From Pseudomonas sp. RIT-PI-AD (GTDB lineage: Bacteria > Pseudomonadota > Gammaproteobacteria > Pseudomonadales > Pseudomonadaceae): DNA of 64,000 nucleotides. Numbering within the stretch: the stretch's first letter is position 1; every line of letters starts with the position of its first letter. A program made the translations under genes and the position numbers. Location: contig NZ_JANZKU010000024.1 in assembly GCF_025642785.1 (NCBI RefSeq), forward strand, positions 1 to 64,000. Reading direction: 5' to 3'. The notes under the pieces are model-generated. The model was not told the origin of the DNA and did not search any database. It was given only the letters and a program-made list of their open reading frames with translations. Below, piece by piece: positions 55,786-64,000 of this stretch.

Positions 55786-56691
55786 TCAGGTGCCGGTATG
55801 CAGCAAGGATTCCCGGGGCCGGTTCTGCCAGAACGGTGGTCGTGGTGGATGGCGACGTGCGAGTGGGGCGGGTGTGCGCAGGAAGCCCAGCACGGCGTCG
55901 CGGGTTTCCAGGCAGGCGAGTTTGTGCTCCAGGTCGAGGAAGTGGCCGGCGTTGCGGACGGTGGCGAATGTGCTCTGGCCGATCAGGCCGGCGAACTGGC
56001 GGGCGTCCTCCGGCGGGGCGTATTCGTCCCGTTCGCCGTTGATGAACAGCAGCGGGATGTCGATGGCGGCGAAGGTGCGCGTATAGCCCATGGCGTCCAG
56101 GCTCAGCACCTGGCGAATGTGCTGGTGCATCTGGGCGTACTCATGGGTGTCGAGATTGCTGATATGGCGGTGGTTGTGGCGCTTGAACAGGGCTGGCAGG
56201 TGCTTGCCGATGGTGGTGTTGACCAGCCCGGCGACGTTTTCGCGGTCGCAGCGTTGCAGGTGCTCCAGGCCCCGTTGCAGGTAATCGAGCATGGCGGCGT
56301 TGATCAGCGGCGAGAAGGAGCCGATCACCGCTTTCTCGAGGCAGGCGGGCCGACGCGCCACGGCCATCAGGCTGGCGACGCCGCCCCAGGAGAACGACAT
56401 CAGGTGGTCGGCCTGGAACCGCTCGATCAGGCCCAGCAGGATCTCCGCCTCGGTCTCCTTGCCCAGATAGGCGCCCGGCGGGTTGTGCGGCTTCGAGCGG
56501 CCCGCGTAGGGCGCATCGTAGAGCAGCACGTTGAACTGCGGGTGCAGGTACCTCAGGGTTTGGGCGAAAGAGGCGGTGGTGGACAGCGAGCCGTTGACCA
56601 GCACGATGGTCTTGCTCGCCTGCGGGTGGTGATGGAACTCCGTGTACAGCTTGTGTCCGTCGATGTCGACGACAGCGGTATGGGCGCCCAT
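55786..56691 (-). CDS. phaG: PhaG: 3-hydroxyacyl-ACP thioesterase/transacylase
   Basis: A 301-residue alpha/beta hydrolase of the PhaG/RhlA family. It links fatty-acid synthesis to medium-chain PHA by releasing 3-hydroxyacyl groups from ACP. VLVNGSLSTTASFAQTLR, NVLLYDAPYAGRSKPHN and HLMSFSWGG are family landmarks. The triad is S101, D222 (INGERDEY) and H250 (NAGHFLDLE). It resembles P. putida PhaG more than RhlA (SKPHN, ALFKRHNHRHIS). Start at 56691 with GGAGG in front. RhlA function is the alternative, but there is no rhlB beside it. Confidence 0.85.
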   Translation of the reverse strand: MGAHTAVVDIDGHKLYTEFHHHPQASKTIVLVNGSLSTTASFAQTLRYLHPQFNVLLYDAPYAGRSKPHNPPGAYLGKETEAEILLGLIERFQADHLMSFSWGGVASLMAVARRPACLEKAVIGSFSPLINAAMLDYLQRGLEHLQRCDRENVAGLVNTTIGKHLPALFKRHNHRHISNLDTHEYAQMHQHIRQVLSLDAMGYTRTFAAIDIPLLFINGERDEYAPPEDARQFAGLIGQSTFATVRNAGHFLDLEHKLACLETRDAVLGFLRTPAPLARRHPPRPPFWQNRPRESLLHTGT

Positions 56692-56891
56692 GGCGTTTCC
56701 TCCGTGCAAGGTTCATCCAGGCGGTCGGCGTGCGGCCGTTCGCGGTGAGGCTCAGGAAACCGCGTGGGGATGACAGGAAGGTGTCAGGCGAGACGCCGGG
56801 CGACGTCCGGTGCGGTGGCACACCGCCCCGCGGGCGTATGGCGGTGGAAGGGGACGAGTCCCGCGGCGGTGGGAGCGGCTCGGCGCCGCGC

Positions 56892-57584
56892 TCAGAAGGC
56901 GTCGATTTCCGCCTGGGTCAATGATCGGTAAGCGCCGGGCGGCAACTGCAGGTCCAGGACGATCGGGCCGATGCGCTCCCGATGCAGGTCCAGCACCTTG
57001 TTCTGGAAGTGCCCGAACATGCGCTTCACCTGATGGTAGCGGCCCTCGTGCAGGGACAGGCGCGCCTCGCGCGGCGCGAGGATTTCCAGGGTGGCGGGGA
57101 GCGTGGTAAGACCCTCGTAGGCGAAGTGGATGCCCTGGGCGAACGCCTCGGCGTAGCGAGGCTGGATCGGCTGTTCGGTGTGGACCCGGTAGACCTTGGG
57201 CAGCCGGCTGCCGGGCAGGGTGGCGCGACGTGACCACAGCCCGTCGTTGGTGATCAGCAACAGGCCGGTGGTGTTCAGGTCGAGGCGACCGGCCAGGTGC
57301 AGTTCGTCCTTGTCCGGCTCGTCGAGCAGGTCCAGCACCGTCGGGTGCTCGGGATGGCAGGTGGCGCTGACCCAGCCGGCTGGCTTGTGCAGCATGAAAT
57401 ACCGCGCGGGCTTGCCGGCCTGTAGCGGCTTTCCATCCAGGTCGACGCGCTGGAACGGGCTGACGGCCAGCAGGCCATCGACCTGCACCATCCCATCGAC
57501 GCTCACCCGGCCGCTGGCCAGCGCCAGGCGGACGTCCCGGCGGCTCAACGCGCCGCGGTGGCCGAGCAGGCGGTCGAGGCGCAT
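56892..57584 (-). CDS. rsuA: 16S rRNA pseudouridine(516) synthase
   Basis: A 230-residue RsuA-family enzyme: N-terminal S4 RNA-binding domain (MRLDRLLGHRGALSRRDVRL) and a catalytic domain with the aspartate D102 in AGRLDLNTTGLLL. HEGRYHQVKRMFGHFQNKV is the RsuA signature. Its start codon shares a base with the stop of the upstream Cys-rich gene, so the two are coupled. Confidence 0.93.
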   Translation of the reverse strand: MRLDRLLGHRGALSRRDVRLALASGRVSVDGMVQVDGLLAVSPFQRVDLDGKPLQAGKPARYFMLHKPAGWVSATCHPEHPTVLDLLDEPDKDELHLAGRLDLNTTGLLLITNDGLWSRRATLPGSRLPKVYRVHTEQPIQPRYAEAFAQGIHFAYEGLTTLPATLEILAPREARLSLHEGRYHQVKRMFGHFQNKVLDLHRERIGPIVLDLQLPPGAYRSLTQAEIDAF

Positions 57585-57796
57585 CAGCCCGCCTCGTCTT
57601 CGGCGAGGCCGGCTGCGCAACGGGGGCAGAGGCAGGCCCGGTTGCGCGCCGCGTCCGGCAGCCGGTGCAGGGCGTGGCGGGAGACCGGCGCGCTGAAGCA
57701 CCAGCAGGGTTGCTCGCGGGTTTCCTCGGCGCTTTGGGTGCAGTGATTGATCTGGCCGCACAAAGGGCAGATATCGGTCGGTAGTGGATGGTCCAT
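57584..57796 (-). CDS. Cysteine-rich CWC family protein
   Basis: 70 residues with cysteine pairs CPLCG, CWCFS and CLCPRC, fitting a small zinc- or metal-binding Cys_rich_CWC protein, commonly found next to rsuA. The last cysteines are near the C-terminus. Role unknown; possibly an accessory for RNA binding. Start at 57796 because the conserved part begins there. Confidence 0.85.
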   Translation of the reverse strand: MDHPLPTDICPLCGQINHCTQSAEETREQPCWCFSAPVSRHALHRLPDAARNRACLCPRCAAGLAEDEAG

Positions 57797-58006
57797 GGCG
57801 GGCGGCGAAGGCGGTAGGCGGACGCACAGCCTGAAGCGCGGCGTTCCTCGATGCAAGACCGGCGCGAACAGCCCGCCGGGACATACGCGGTAATTATTCC
57901 GGGCAGGGCGGCTGCGATGCCGATCGTTCGTCGTGGTCTGAGTCCTTGGGTGCAAACCTGGAGCCGGCGTTCGCCGGGCTCCTCCCCGCGGTCGAAGGAG
58001 GCCGCC

Positions 58007-58387
58007 ATGTATCGATCTCTAATCCTGGCGATGCTCGGTTTTTCCTTGGGCGGGTGCGCGGTCTACGACTATGGCGGTTATTCCGAACCGCCGCGCTATG
58101 TCGGGAGCTACGGCGTGCAGCGCTACGAGGTCTATCCCGCGCCTGTCTATCACTACGGGTATGGCGGGCGGCCCTATGGCGCCGTGCGCTACTACAGCCC
58201 GCCGCCTCCGCCGCGCTACTACCTGCCGCCTCCGCCGCCGCGCGCGCCAGGTTGGGCTCCGGGCTATTGGGGCGGCGGCCGTTATCGTCCGCTGCCGCCG
58301 GCTTACGGTCCGGGCCGACCGGGTTTGCCGCCGGGCTATCATGGCCCCGCGCGTCCACCGGTTCACGGAATGCCGATGCATCGCTGA
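58007..58387 (+). CDS. Tyr/Pro/Gly-rich lipoprotein
   Basis: 126 residues with a lipoprotein signal (MYRSLILAMLGFSLGGC; lipobox LGGC). The mature part is rich in Tyr, Pro and Gly (YGYGGRPYGAVRYYSPPPPP; WAPGYWGGGRYRPLPPAYG). Low complexity, probably disordered and attached to the outer membrane. The ribosome site AAGGAGG is strong. No enzymatic motif. Confidence 0.82.
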   Translation: MYRSLILAMLGFSLGGCAVYDYGGYSEPPRYVGSYGVQRYEVYPAPVYHYGYGGRPYGAVRYYSPPPPPRYYLPPPPPRAPGWAPGYWGGGRYRPLPPAYGPGRPGLPPGYHGPARPPVHGMPMHR

Positions 58388-58862
58388 GCCTTCCGTCGCT
58401 TCTCGCCGGGCGGAGCGATACGCCCGGCAAGAGGCCCACCCTCCAGGGCGCGCCCGCCCAGCGTCAGGTTTTTACGCCGCCCTGACCGCCACGTTTTTCG
58501 CTTTCCCCGACGCATGGGGAGGCCTTGCAGCCTGTCGCTTAGCGGAAAAATCTGTCCGCCCGATCATCTCCTCCTGCCCGCTGTGCCTCGAACGCTATAG
58601 TTCGAGCGGGGGCGGGCTTCCATGGCTCGCTGATTCCAGAGTGCCATTGTCTTTTGCCGAGGCAACGCTCACCATCCGCGTTCGATTTCCAGGGGCATCC
58701 TCGGTTGGCCACGAAAGCGCCGAACGCATTGAAACCGTCGCGTCTGGAGAGGCTTGCGGCGCTCGACCCGCCGCGGCCGATGCGCTCGGCCTGCGGGGAG
58801 GCGCCCCAAGGCTCGATCCGTAGCGAATTCGGCACCGCCTGGCATTCCTTTTCCACGAGACC
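58388..58862. other. Intergenic region before lapG
   Basis: 475 bp. Overlapping frames without ribosome sites; no supported gene, RNA or repeat. Presumably contains the lapG-lapD promoter. A CTATAG sequence near 58595 could be part of it. Confidence 0.45.
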
Positions 58863-59573
58863 TTGAGTGTGCAGATCCGACGCGGGCGATGGCGCGATAT
58901 CCCGGGGCGAGGGCGGGTTCTGCTCGGCCTGGGCCTGCTCGCGTCGTTGCTGGTGGGGTCGCTGCGGGCCGACTGGGATTTTTCCCTCATCGTCGGCCGC
59001 GCCGAGGCGCTCTACGGTCCCCTCGGGGACGGCCGCCAGCGTATCGACGACTGGCAGCGTCTGCTCGCCAGCAACGCCGAGCAGAGCGAGGAAGACAAAC
59101 TGCGCGCGGTCAATCGCTTCTTCAATCATGAGTTGCGCTTCGTCGACGATTCGACGCTGTGGGGCAAGGACGATTACTGGGCCACGCCGGTGGAGGCCTT
59201 GCTGCGCGGCGCGGGGGATTGCGAGGACTTCGCCATCGCCAAGTACATCAGCCTGCGCCGGCTCGGCGTGGCCAACGAAAAATTGCAGATTACCTACGTC
59301 AAGGCGTTGCGCCTGAACCAGGCGCACATGGTGCTGACGTACTACGCCCAACCGAAGGCGGTGCCGCTGGTGCTGGACAACCTGGTCGAGGCGATCCAGC
59401 CGGCCAGCCAGCGGACCGACCTTCTGCCGGTCTACGCCTTCAATGGCGAGGGGCTGTGGCTGCCCGGCGCGGCGGGCAACAAACGAGTGGGGGACAGCAA
59501 GCGCTTGTCGCGCTGGCAGGACCTGTTGTCGAAGATGCGGGCCGAAGGCTTCCCCGAAGAGCCGGCCCGATAG
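58863..59573 (+). CDS. lapG: LapG-type periplasmic cysteine protease
   Basis: A 236-residue transglutaminase-like protease with an N-terminal membrane/signal helix (VLLGLGLLASLLVGSLRADW). The catalytic triad is Cys in GAGDCEDFAIAKY (near residue 120), His in NQAHMVLTYY (about 155) and Asp in VLDNL (about 172). It cuts large adhesins near their N-terminus to release them from the outer membrane. Starts are TTG 58863 or GTG 58869. lapD follows by 8 bp; an RTX adhesin gene lies on the opposite strand downstream. Confidence 0.92.
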   Translation: MSVQIRRGRWRDIPGRGRVLLGLGLLASLLVGSLRADWDFSLIVGRAEALYGPLGDGRQRIDDWQRLLASNAEQSEEDKLRAVNRFFNHELRFVDDSTLWGKDDYWATPVEALLRGAGDCEDFAIAKYISLRRLGVANEKLQITYVKALRLNQAHMVLTYYAQPKAVPLVLDNLVEAIQPASQRTDLLPVYAFNGEGLWLPGAAGNKRVGDSKRLSRWQDLLSKMRAEGFPEEPAR

Positions 59574-59581
59574 GAGCCTCA

Positions 59582-61519
59582 ATGTCACTGTTCAAGCAAT
59601 TGCTGATCGCCATCTGCGTGTTCCTGCTGGTCGCCTTCGGCGGCAGTTTCCTGGTGGGGCTGGAGAGCTCGCGGGGCCAATACGTCGACCAACTGCGTTC
59701 CCATGCGCAGGACGCGGCCACCGCCCTGGGGCTTTCCCTGACCCCGAACATCGACGACCCGGCGATGGTCGAGCTGATGGTCAGCTCGATCTTCGACAGT
59801 GGCTACTTCGCCAGCATCCGGGTGGTCGACCTGAGCACCGGCAAGGTGATGGTGGAGCGCAGCGGCGCGCGGGTGGGCCACCAGGCGCCGGACTGGTTCG
59901 CCGCGCTGATCGGCCTGGACCCGGCCGCCGCCGACGCCATCGTCAGCCGGGGCTGGGAACAGGCGGCGCGGGTCGAGGTGGTCAGCCACCCGATGTTCGC
60001 CATCGGCAAGCTCTGGCAGGGCGCCCTGGGCAGCCTGGTCTGGCTGCTGATATGCGGCGTGCTTAGCGCGACGCTCGGGGCCTGGTTGCTGCGGCGCCAG
60101 TTGAAACCCCTGGATTACATGGTCGAGCAGTCCCACGCCATCGCCCGTCGCGAGTTCCTCAGCCTGCCCGACCTGCCGCGCACTCCGGAATTGCGCCGGG
60201 TGGTGCAGGCGATGAACCAGATGGTGGAAAAGCTCAAGGCGTTGTTCCAGGAGCAGGCGGAACGCAGCGAGAAGCTGCGGGCCGATGCCTACCAGGACAG
60301 CCTGACCGGCCTGGCCAACCGGCGCTACTTCGACATGCAATTGCACAATCGGCTGAGCAGCGAGGACCGTGCCGGTCCCGGCTACCTGGTGCTGTTGCGG
60401 ATCAACGATCTCGCCGGGCTCAACCAGCGCCTGGGCGGGCAGCGCACCGACCAGTTGCTCAAGGCGGTGGGCGAGCGCTTGCAGGACCTGGGCAGCGAAA
60501 GCGGCCGGCTGCCCGCGCGCAGTCGCGGCGGGGAGTTTGCGCTGCTGGCCCCGGGCCTGATGCGCGAGGAAGCCGAGCAACTCGCCCAGCGCCTCGACGC
60601 CGCCCTGGCGAACCTGGCCGCCACCGGAATCGGCGACCGTACCCCCCTGGCGCACATCGGCCTCGCCGCCTTCCATCCCGGCGACGCCGCGCAGACCGTG
60701 CTGGGCCTGGCCGACGAGGCGCTGTCCCAGGCCGTGGGGCAGACCGGCCGCGCCTGGGTATGCCTGGAGCACAGCCGTATCGCCAGCCGCGGCGACGAGC
60801 GCCATGCCTGGCACGCGCGCCTCGACCGCGCCCTACGCGAAGGCCGCTTCCAGGCCTTCTACCAACCGGTGGTGGACGCCGCCGACGGCCGGCGCCTGCT
60901 GCACTACAAGGTGCTCTCGCGGCTGGTCGACGAGCAGGGCGAGACCGTGCCCGCCGGGCGCTTCCTGCCCTGGCTGGAGCGCTTCGGCTGGTCCGCGCGG
61001 CTGGACCTGCTGATGCTCGACCTCACCCTCGCGCAGATGGGCGGGCACTCGCAGCCGCTGGCGCTGAACCTGTCCGGCGCCACGCTGCGGGAGCCGGCGG
61101 CCCTGGAGCGGATATTCGAGCGGCTGCGCGCGCATCCGGCGCTCGGGCCGCGCCTGATCCTGGAGCTGGACGAGGCGCAACTGCCGGAGCAGCAGGTGCT
61201 GGAGACGCTCACCCGGCGCCTGCGCGAACTGGGTTTCAGCCTCAGCCTGCAGCATTTCGGCGGGCGCTTCAGCATGATCGGCAACCTGGCGCGCCTCGGC
61301 CTGGCCTATCTGAAGATCGACGGCAGCTACCTGCGCGCCATTGACCAGGAGAGCGACAAGCGCCTGTTCATCGAAGCCATTCAGCGCGCGGCTCACAGTA
61401 TCGACTTGCCGTTGATCGCCGAGCGGGTGGAGACCGAGGGGGAATGGCGGGTGCTCCAAGAAATGGGCATCCAGGGTGTGCAGGGGCAATTGTTCGGCGA
61501 GCCGGCGCCCTGGCGTTGA
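59582..61519 (+). CDS. lapD: LapD-type c-di-GMP receptor
   Basis: A 645-residue inner-membrane protein: helix 1 (LLIAICVFLLVAFGGSFLVG), periplasmic LapD_MoxY_N domain (about 25-150), helix 2 (LGSLVWLLICGVLSATLGAW), HAMP, degenerate GGDEF (RGGEF) and degenerate EAL. The EAL position reads KVL (HYKVLSRL, about residue 442) as in LapD, so it binds but cannot hydrolyse c-di-GMP. When c-di-GMP is bound it sequesters LapG and the adhesin stays on the surface. Coupled to lapG upstream. Confidence 0.94.
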   Translation: MSLFKQLLIAICVFLLVAFGGSFLVGLESSRGQYVDQLRSHAQDAATALGLSLTPNIDDPAMVELMVSSIFDSGYFASIRVVDLSTGKVMVERSGARVGHQAPDWFAALIGLDPAAADAIVSRGWEQAARVEVVSHPMFAIGKLWQGALGSLVWLLICGVLSATLGAWLLRRQLKPLDYMVEQSHAIARREFLSLPDLPRTPELRRVVQAMNQMVEKLKALFQEQAERSEKLRADAYQDSLTGLANRRYFDMQLHNRLSSEDRAGPGYLVLLRINDLAGLNQRLGGQRTDQLLKAVGERLQDLGSESGRLPARSRGGEFALLAPGLMREEAEQLAQRLDAALANLAATGIGDRTPLAHIGLAAFHPGDAAQTVLGLADEALSQAVGQTGRAWVCLEHSRIASRGDERHAWHARLDRALREGRFQAFYQPVVDAADGRRLLHYKVLSRLVDEQGETVPAGRFLPWLERFGWSARLDLLMLDLTLAQMGGHSQPLALNLSGATLREPAALERIFERLRAHPALGPRLILELDEAQLPEQQVLETLTRRLRELGFSLSLQHFGGRFSMIGNLARLGLAYLKIDGSYLRAIDQESDKRLFIEAIQRAAHSIDLPLIAERVETEGEWRVLQEMGIQGVQGQLFGEPAPWR

Positions 61520-61717
61520 GCGGCTCGGGAGGGTAGGGCGGGCCACGCGTGGCCCTGGCGAAGCCGGCGCTCGCCCTTGGGCTCGGCGCCGATCCTTAGA
61601 GCTGGGCGCCTGGCGTCGTCCGGTGCATGCGGTAGGGGGATGCAGGCAGGCGAGCAGGGTCGATCGAACCGCTGGGACTCCGCTGCCCGACCTGCGCCGC
61701 AACGAGCGGGAAAAGCC

Positions 61718-62056
61718 ATAGAGGATGCCGTTTTCCTCTTCGTCGAGCAGTTTGTACAGGCCGCTGAGGGCATCGCGGGCCTGGGTGCGGCTGGACAGCT
61801 TGGCCTGGGCCGCTGCTGGCAGGTCGGTCAGGCGAATGACGCCCTTGTCCATCAGGGTCTGGATCAAATCTTCCAGCACCCGAATCATGTCCAGGTCGCT
61901 CTGTTTCAGGCGCAGCAGGCTGGTTTCCAGGCTTTGGTTGGCGTACCAGGCCTGGATGTCCTGGTCGTCCGCCGGCAGCGTCCCGTCCATGCCCTCGAAG
62001 GGCGCCGCCTCGACCCTCAGCAGCCGGTTCCCGGTGTCGCGTTTTACGTACAGCAT
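61718..62056 (-). CDS. Hypothetical protein with uncertain 3' end
   Basis: A conserved-looking N-terminal part of about 113 residues (MLYVKRDTGNRLLRVEAAPF; LKQSDLDMIRVLEDLIQTLM; LPAAAQAKLSSRTQARDAL) typical of a small Pseudomonas protein often mislabelled tryptophan synthase beta. A stop would be expected around 61718, but the frame stays open to 60833, antisense through lapD. I therefore give only the supported part. Either a stop has been lost or a frameshift occurred. It lies between lapD and the adhesin gene. Confidence 0.6.
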
Positions 62057-62102
62057 GGGCGCTCTCCTCGGATGCCCGGCGCCGGGCCGGGCGTCCCGCG
62101 CT

Positions 62103-64000
62103 TCAGTGGTCGATCTTGACCGTCGGGTCCGCGCCGGCGATCAGCGAGTTGACGATCTGCGAAGAGGTGGCGCCGTAGTGCGACAGGTCCACGGGGGCGC
62201 CACCGGTCTCCAGCTTGATCGTCACGTCGGCGGCGGCGCCATGGGCGAAGTTGCCGCTGCTGTTGATCTCCAGCGTCGAGGTTGTGGTGTTGACCCGCAG
62301 GTAGTCGAGGATATTGCCGTCGTTCTCGCCCTGCAGCAGGTCGCGCAGGTCGATGTGGTCCTCGCCGGGGGTGAAGTCCTTGATGGTGTCCTGCCCCGTG
62401 TCCCCGGCCTGCCAGACGAAGGTGTCCTTCCCGGCGCCGCCGGTCAGCTGGTCGTTGCCCGGTCCGCCGAACAGACGGTCGTCGCCGGCTTCGCCGAACA
62501 GGAGGTCGTTGCCGGCGCCACCGAGCAACTGGTCATTGCCGTTGCCGCCGTAGAGCGTGTCGCTGCCGGCCTCGCCATAGAGTTTGTCGTTGCCGTCGCC
62601 GCCGTACAGGGTGTCGTTGCCGCCGCCGCCGAACAGCGCGTCCTCGCCTTTCAGGCCGTAGAGGATGTCGTTGCCGTTCTGCCCATGGATTTCATCGGCA
62701 TTGTCGGTCCCGGTGAGCGTCTGCCCGGCAGTGCCGCCGGCGGTGATGGTCGCCGAGGTGACGCCGCCGGGCAGGACTTGCAGGTCCAGCTGCTGGGTCG
62801 GGCTGTCCGCCACCAGGCCGTTGGCCTCGGTGGCGTGGGCGGCCACGGTCAGGCTCAGCGGACCGGTGTAGCTCGCATCGAGCTGCACCCGGGCGCTGGG
62901 CAGGTCCGCGGCATCGAGGGTGACGGCGCCATCGACCACGCTGTAGCCGGACGGATGGCTGGCGCTGACCAGGGTGGCGCCGCTGGGCAGGTTGCCGACG
63001 GTCAGGCTGAGCGCTTCGGAGCCGTCCGCGTCGCGCAGGGCCGAGACCAGGTAGGCCGCCAGGGCGATCTGGGTGAGGGTGCCGTTGGCGGCATTGCCGG
63101 CGATGGCGCCCTGGTACTCGGTCAGGTTGAGGTCGTCGATCAGCGCGCCGCGGCCATTGGCGTTGAACTGGGTGGCGTTGGTGACGAGGCGGATGGTCTG
63201 GTTGCCGCCGGTCCCGGTGAAGCTGAAGTGCAGGTTCTGCCAGGCGAGCCCGCTGTTCGGGCTGGTCGAGGCATAGGAGGCGATCTGCTTGCCGTCCACC
63301 AGCACCGCGATGGAGGTGTAGGCGGTGCTGAAACCCGGGCGCCCGGCGTAGTCCAGCGACAGGTCGTAGACCTTGCCGGCCTGGGTGGCGACAGTGCGCT
63401 CGATGCCCAGCGTCTGGGCCAGGGTGCCGGAGGCGTTGTTCAGTTCCAGCGCGTTGCTGCCGTTCCCGGCTGCGATGACCACGTTGACGTAGTTGCCCGC
63501 GGCATTCTGCTGGCTGTCGCCGCTGGTCCAGACCTCGAAGACGTTCTTGCCGCCGCTGAGGCTGTCCGGCGTGGTGATCAGGGTCCAGCCTTCCAGGGTG
63601 CTGCCGGGCACCGTCTCCGAGGTGCTGTCGCTGTTGCTGACGCTTTCCCAACTGGTGGAGAACAGCGCGCGGCTGCCGGTGCTCACGCTCAACGTCGGGG
63701 CGTCCGCGACCGGCGCGATGTCGAGGGTCATGGGCGCGGCGGGGCTGCTCAGTTGACCGTCGCCGACCTGGTAGTCGAAGCGGGCGTAGTGGCCTTGCAG
63801 GTTGCCCACGCCGGAGGTTCCGAACGCCGGGCCGCCCGATTCGTTGGCATCGGGCAGGAAGCGCAGCTTGCCGGCGTCGACGTCGGCCTTGCCGAAGGTC
63901 TGGCCGGCGCTGACGTTCACCCAGGCATTGCCCGAGTTGTATTGCAGCACGCCATCCTGAGGCAGGCTGGCGATGCGCAGCGTCAGCAGGCTCGGGTCGC
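62103..64000 (-). CDS. RTX adhesin, C-terminal part (LapA-like)
   Basis: At least 632 codons, with the 5' part off the window. The visible portion starts with LapA-type repeat sequence (LPQDGVLQYNSG; AGKLRFLPDANESGG) and includes a jelly-roll-like segment (VTNATQFNANGRGALIDDLN). It then has tandem GGxGxDxL calcium-binding repeats (62416-62690) and a type I secretion signal at the C-terminus (DFTPGEDHIDLRDLL; SLIAGADPTVKIDH). It is exported by a type I secretion system and is the likely substrate of LapG. The LapG cleavage site would be in the missing N-terminus. Confidence 0.9.
   Translation of the reverse strand, partial: DPSLLTLRIASLPQDGVLQYNSGNAWVNVSAGQTFGKADVDAGKLRFLPDANESGGPAFGTSGVGNLQGHYARFDYQVGDGQLSSPAAPMTLDIAPVADAPTLSVSTGSRALFSTSWESVSNSDSTSETVPGSTLEGWTLITTPDSLSGGKNVFEVWTSGDSQQNAAGNYVNVVIAAGNGSNALELNNASGTLAQTLGIERTVATQAGKVYDLSLDYAGRPGFSTAYTSIAVLVDGKQIASYASTSPNSGLAWQNLHFSFTGTGGNQTIRLVTNATQFNANGRGALIDDLNLTEYQGAIAGNAANGTLTQIALAAYLVSALRDADGSEALSLTVGNLPSGATLVSASHPSGYSVVDGAVTLDAADLPSARVQLDASYTGPLSLTVAAHATEANGLVADSPTQQLDLQVLPGGVTSATITAGGTAGQTLTGTDNADEIHGQNGNDILYGLKGEDALFGGGGNDTLYGGDGNDKLYGEAGSDTLYGGNGNDQLLGGAGNDLLFGEAGDDRLFGGPGNDQLTGGAGKDTFVWQAGDTGQDTIKDFTPGEDHIDLRDLLQGENDGNILDYLRVNTTTSTLEINSSGNFAHGAAADVTIKLETGGAPVDLSHYGATSSQIVNSLIAGADPTVKIDH
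62416..62690 (-). repeat. RTX nonapeptide repeats
   Basis: About nine consecutive GGxGxDxLx units (for example GGGGNDTLYGGDGNDKLYG) coded by near-identical 27-bp units. They form Ca2+-binding beta-rolls after secretion. Confidence 0.92.

Noticed and set aside
62416-62690. Short regular repeats resembling a CRISPR array
   Set aside because: The 27-bp periodicity is in frame and encodes GGxGxDxL RTX units; there are no spacers or cas genes. No CRISPR array was seen elsewhere in the window.

Overview
The window is GC-rich chromosomal DNA from a Pseudomonas of the P. aeruginosa lineage. Diagnostic genes are an OprP/OprO-type porin, BfrB with Bfd, a RhlA/PhaG-family enzyme, DUF3509-like small proteins, LapD/LapG and a methionine-salvage mtnB-mtnD-mtnC set. 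The sequence cannot fix the species. Several neighbourhoods resemble blocks that I recall as separate in strain PAO1.

Layout. 1-3.5 kb: a LysR regulator and divergent DMT exporter, flanked by two decayed genes (GNAT acetyltransferase, LysE exporter). 3.6-13 kb: tRNA-Asn, an aminotransferase, uvrB, an EmrAB-like efflux pair with its LysR regulator, gltX, and a doubled tRNA-Ala/tRNA-Glu pair. 13-31 kb: KDPG aldolase with a thioesterase, a GntR-type regulator with two DNA-binding domains, dusC, aroC, a transporter with mtnB/D/C, ogt, speE, a glycosyltransferase, a peroxiredoxin divergent from bfd-bfrB, grxD and a molybdopterin oxidoreductase. 31-38 kb: a pyrophosphate-type porin, an N-acyltransferase-like protein, an ABC exporter, a cyclophilin and a LysR regulator.

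38-50 kb is a region of small, lineage-specific genes. It holds low-complexity exported proteins, three DUF3509-like proteins, two paralogous 23-24 residue membrane micropeptides, a YihY/BrkB membrane protein, a membrane protein behind a possible sigma-54 promoter, a GAF-EAL protein, a chemoreceptor, a DUF4142 protein and a PepSY protein.

50-55 kb is the accessory region and the most interesting part. Downstream of tRNA-Gly, an Rrf2 regulator and its probable partner, a thioredoxin-reductase-like oxidoreductase, are separated by about 3 kb of P2-like phage tail DNA. This insert is bounded by diverged direct copies of the Rrf2 3' end. It contains the 3' part of a tail tube gene, two cargo cassettes, the E/E' tail chaperone genes with an intact slippery site, and a truncated tape measure gene. 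Each cassette is one soluble-protein gene overlapped by a gene for a small two-helix membrane protein. The second cassette is preceded by a second copy of the tail tube 3' end. Its first protein has the H-F-T and Y-G-P-G-V-Y signatures of a PARP/HYD1-type ADP-ribosyltransferase. I read this as an array of exchangeable toxin/immunity or exclusion modules in a phage tail operon.

55.7-64 kb: phaG, rsuA with a small Cys-rich gene, a Tyr/Pro-rich lipoprotein, then lapG-lapD, with the C-terminal part of a large RTX adhesin on the opposite strand. LapD (degenerate KVL motif) would control LapG proteolysis of such an adhesin in response to c-di-GMP.
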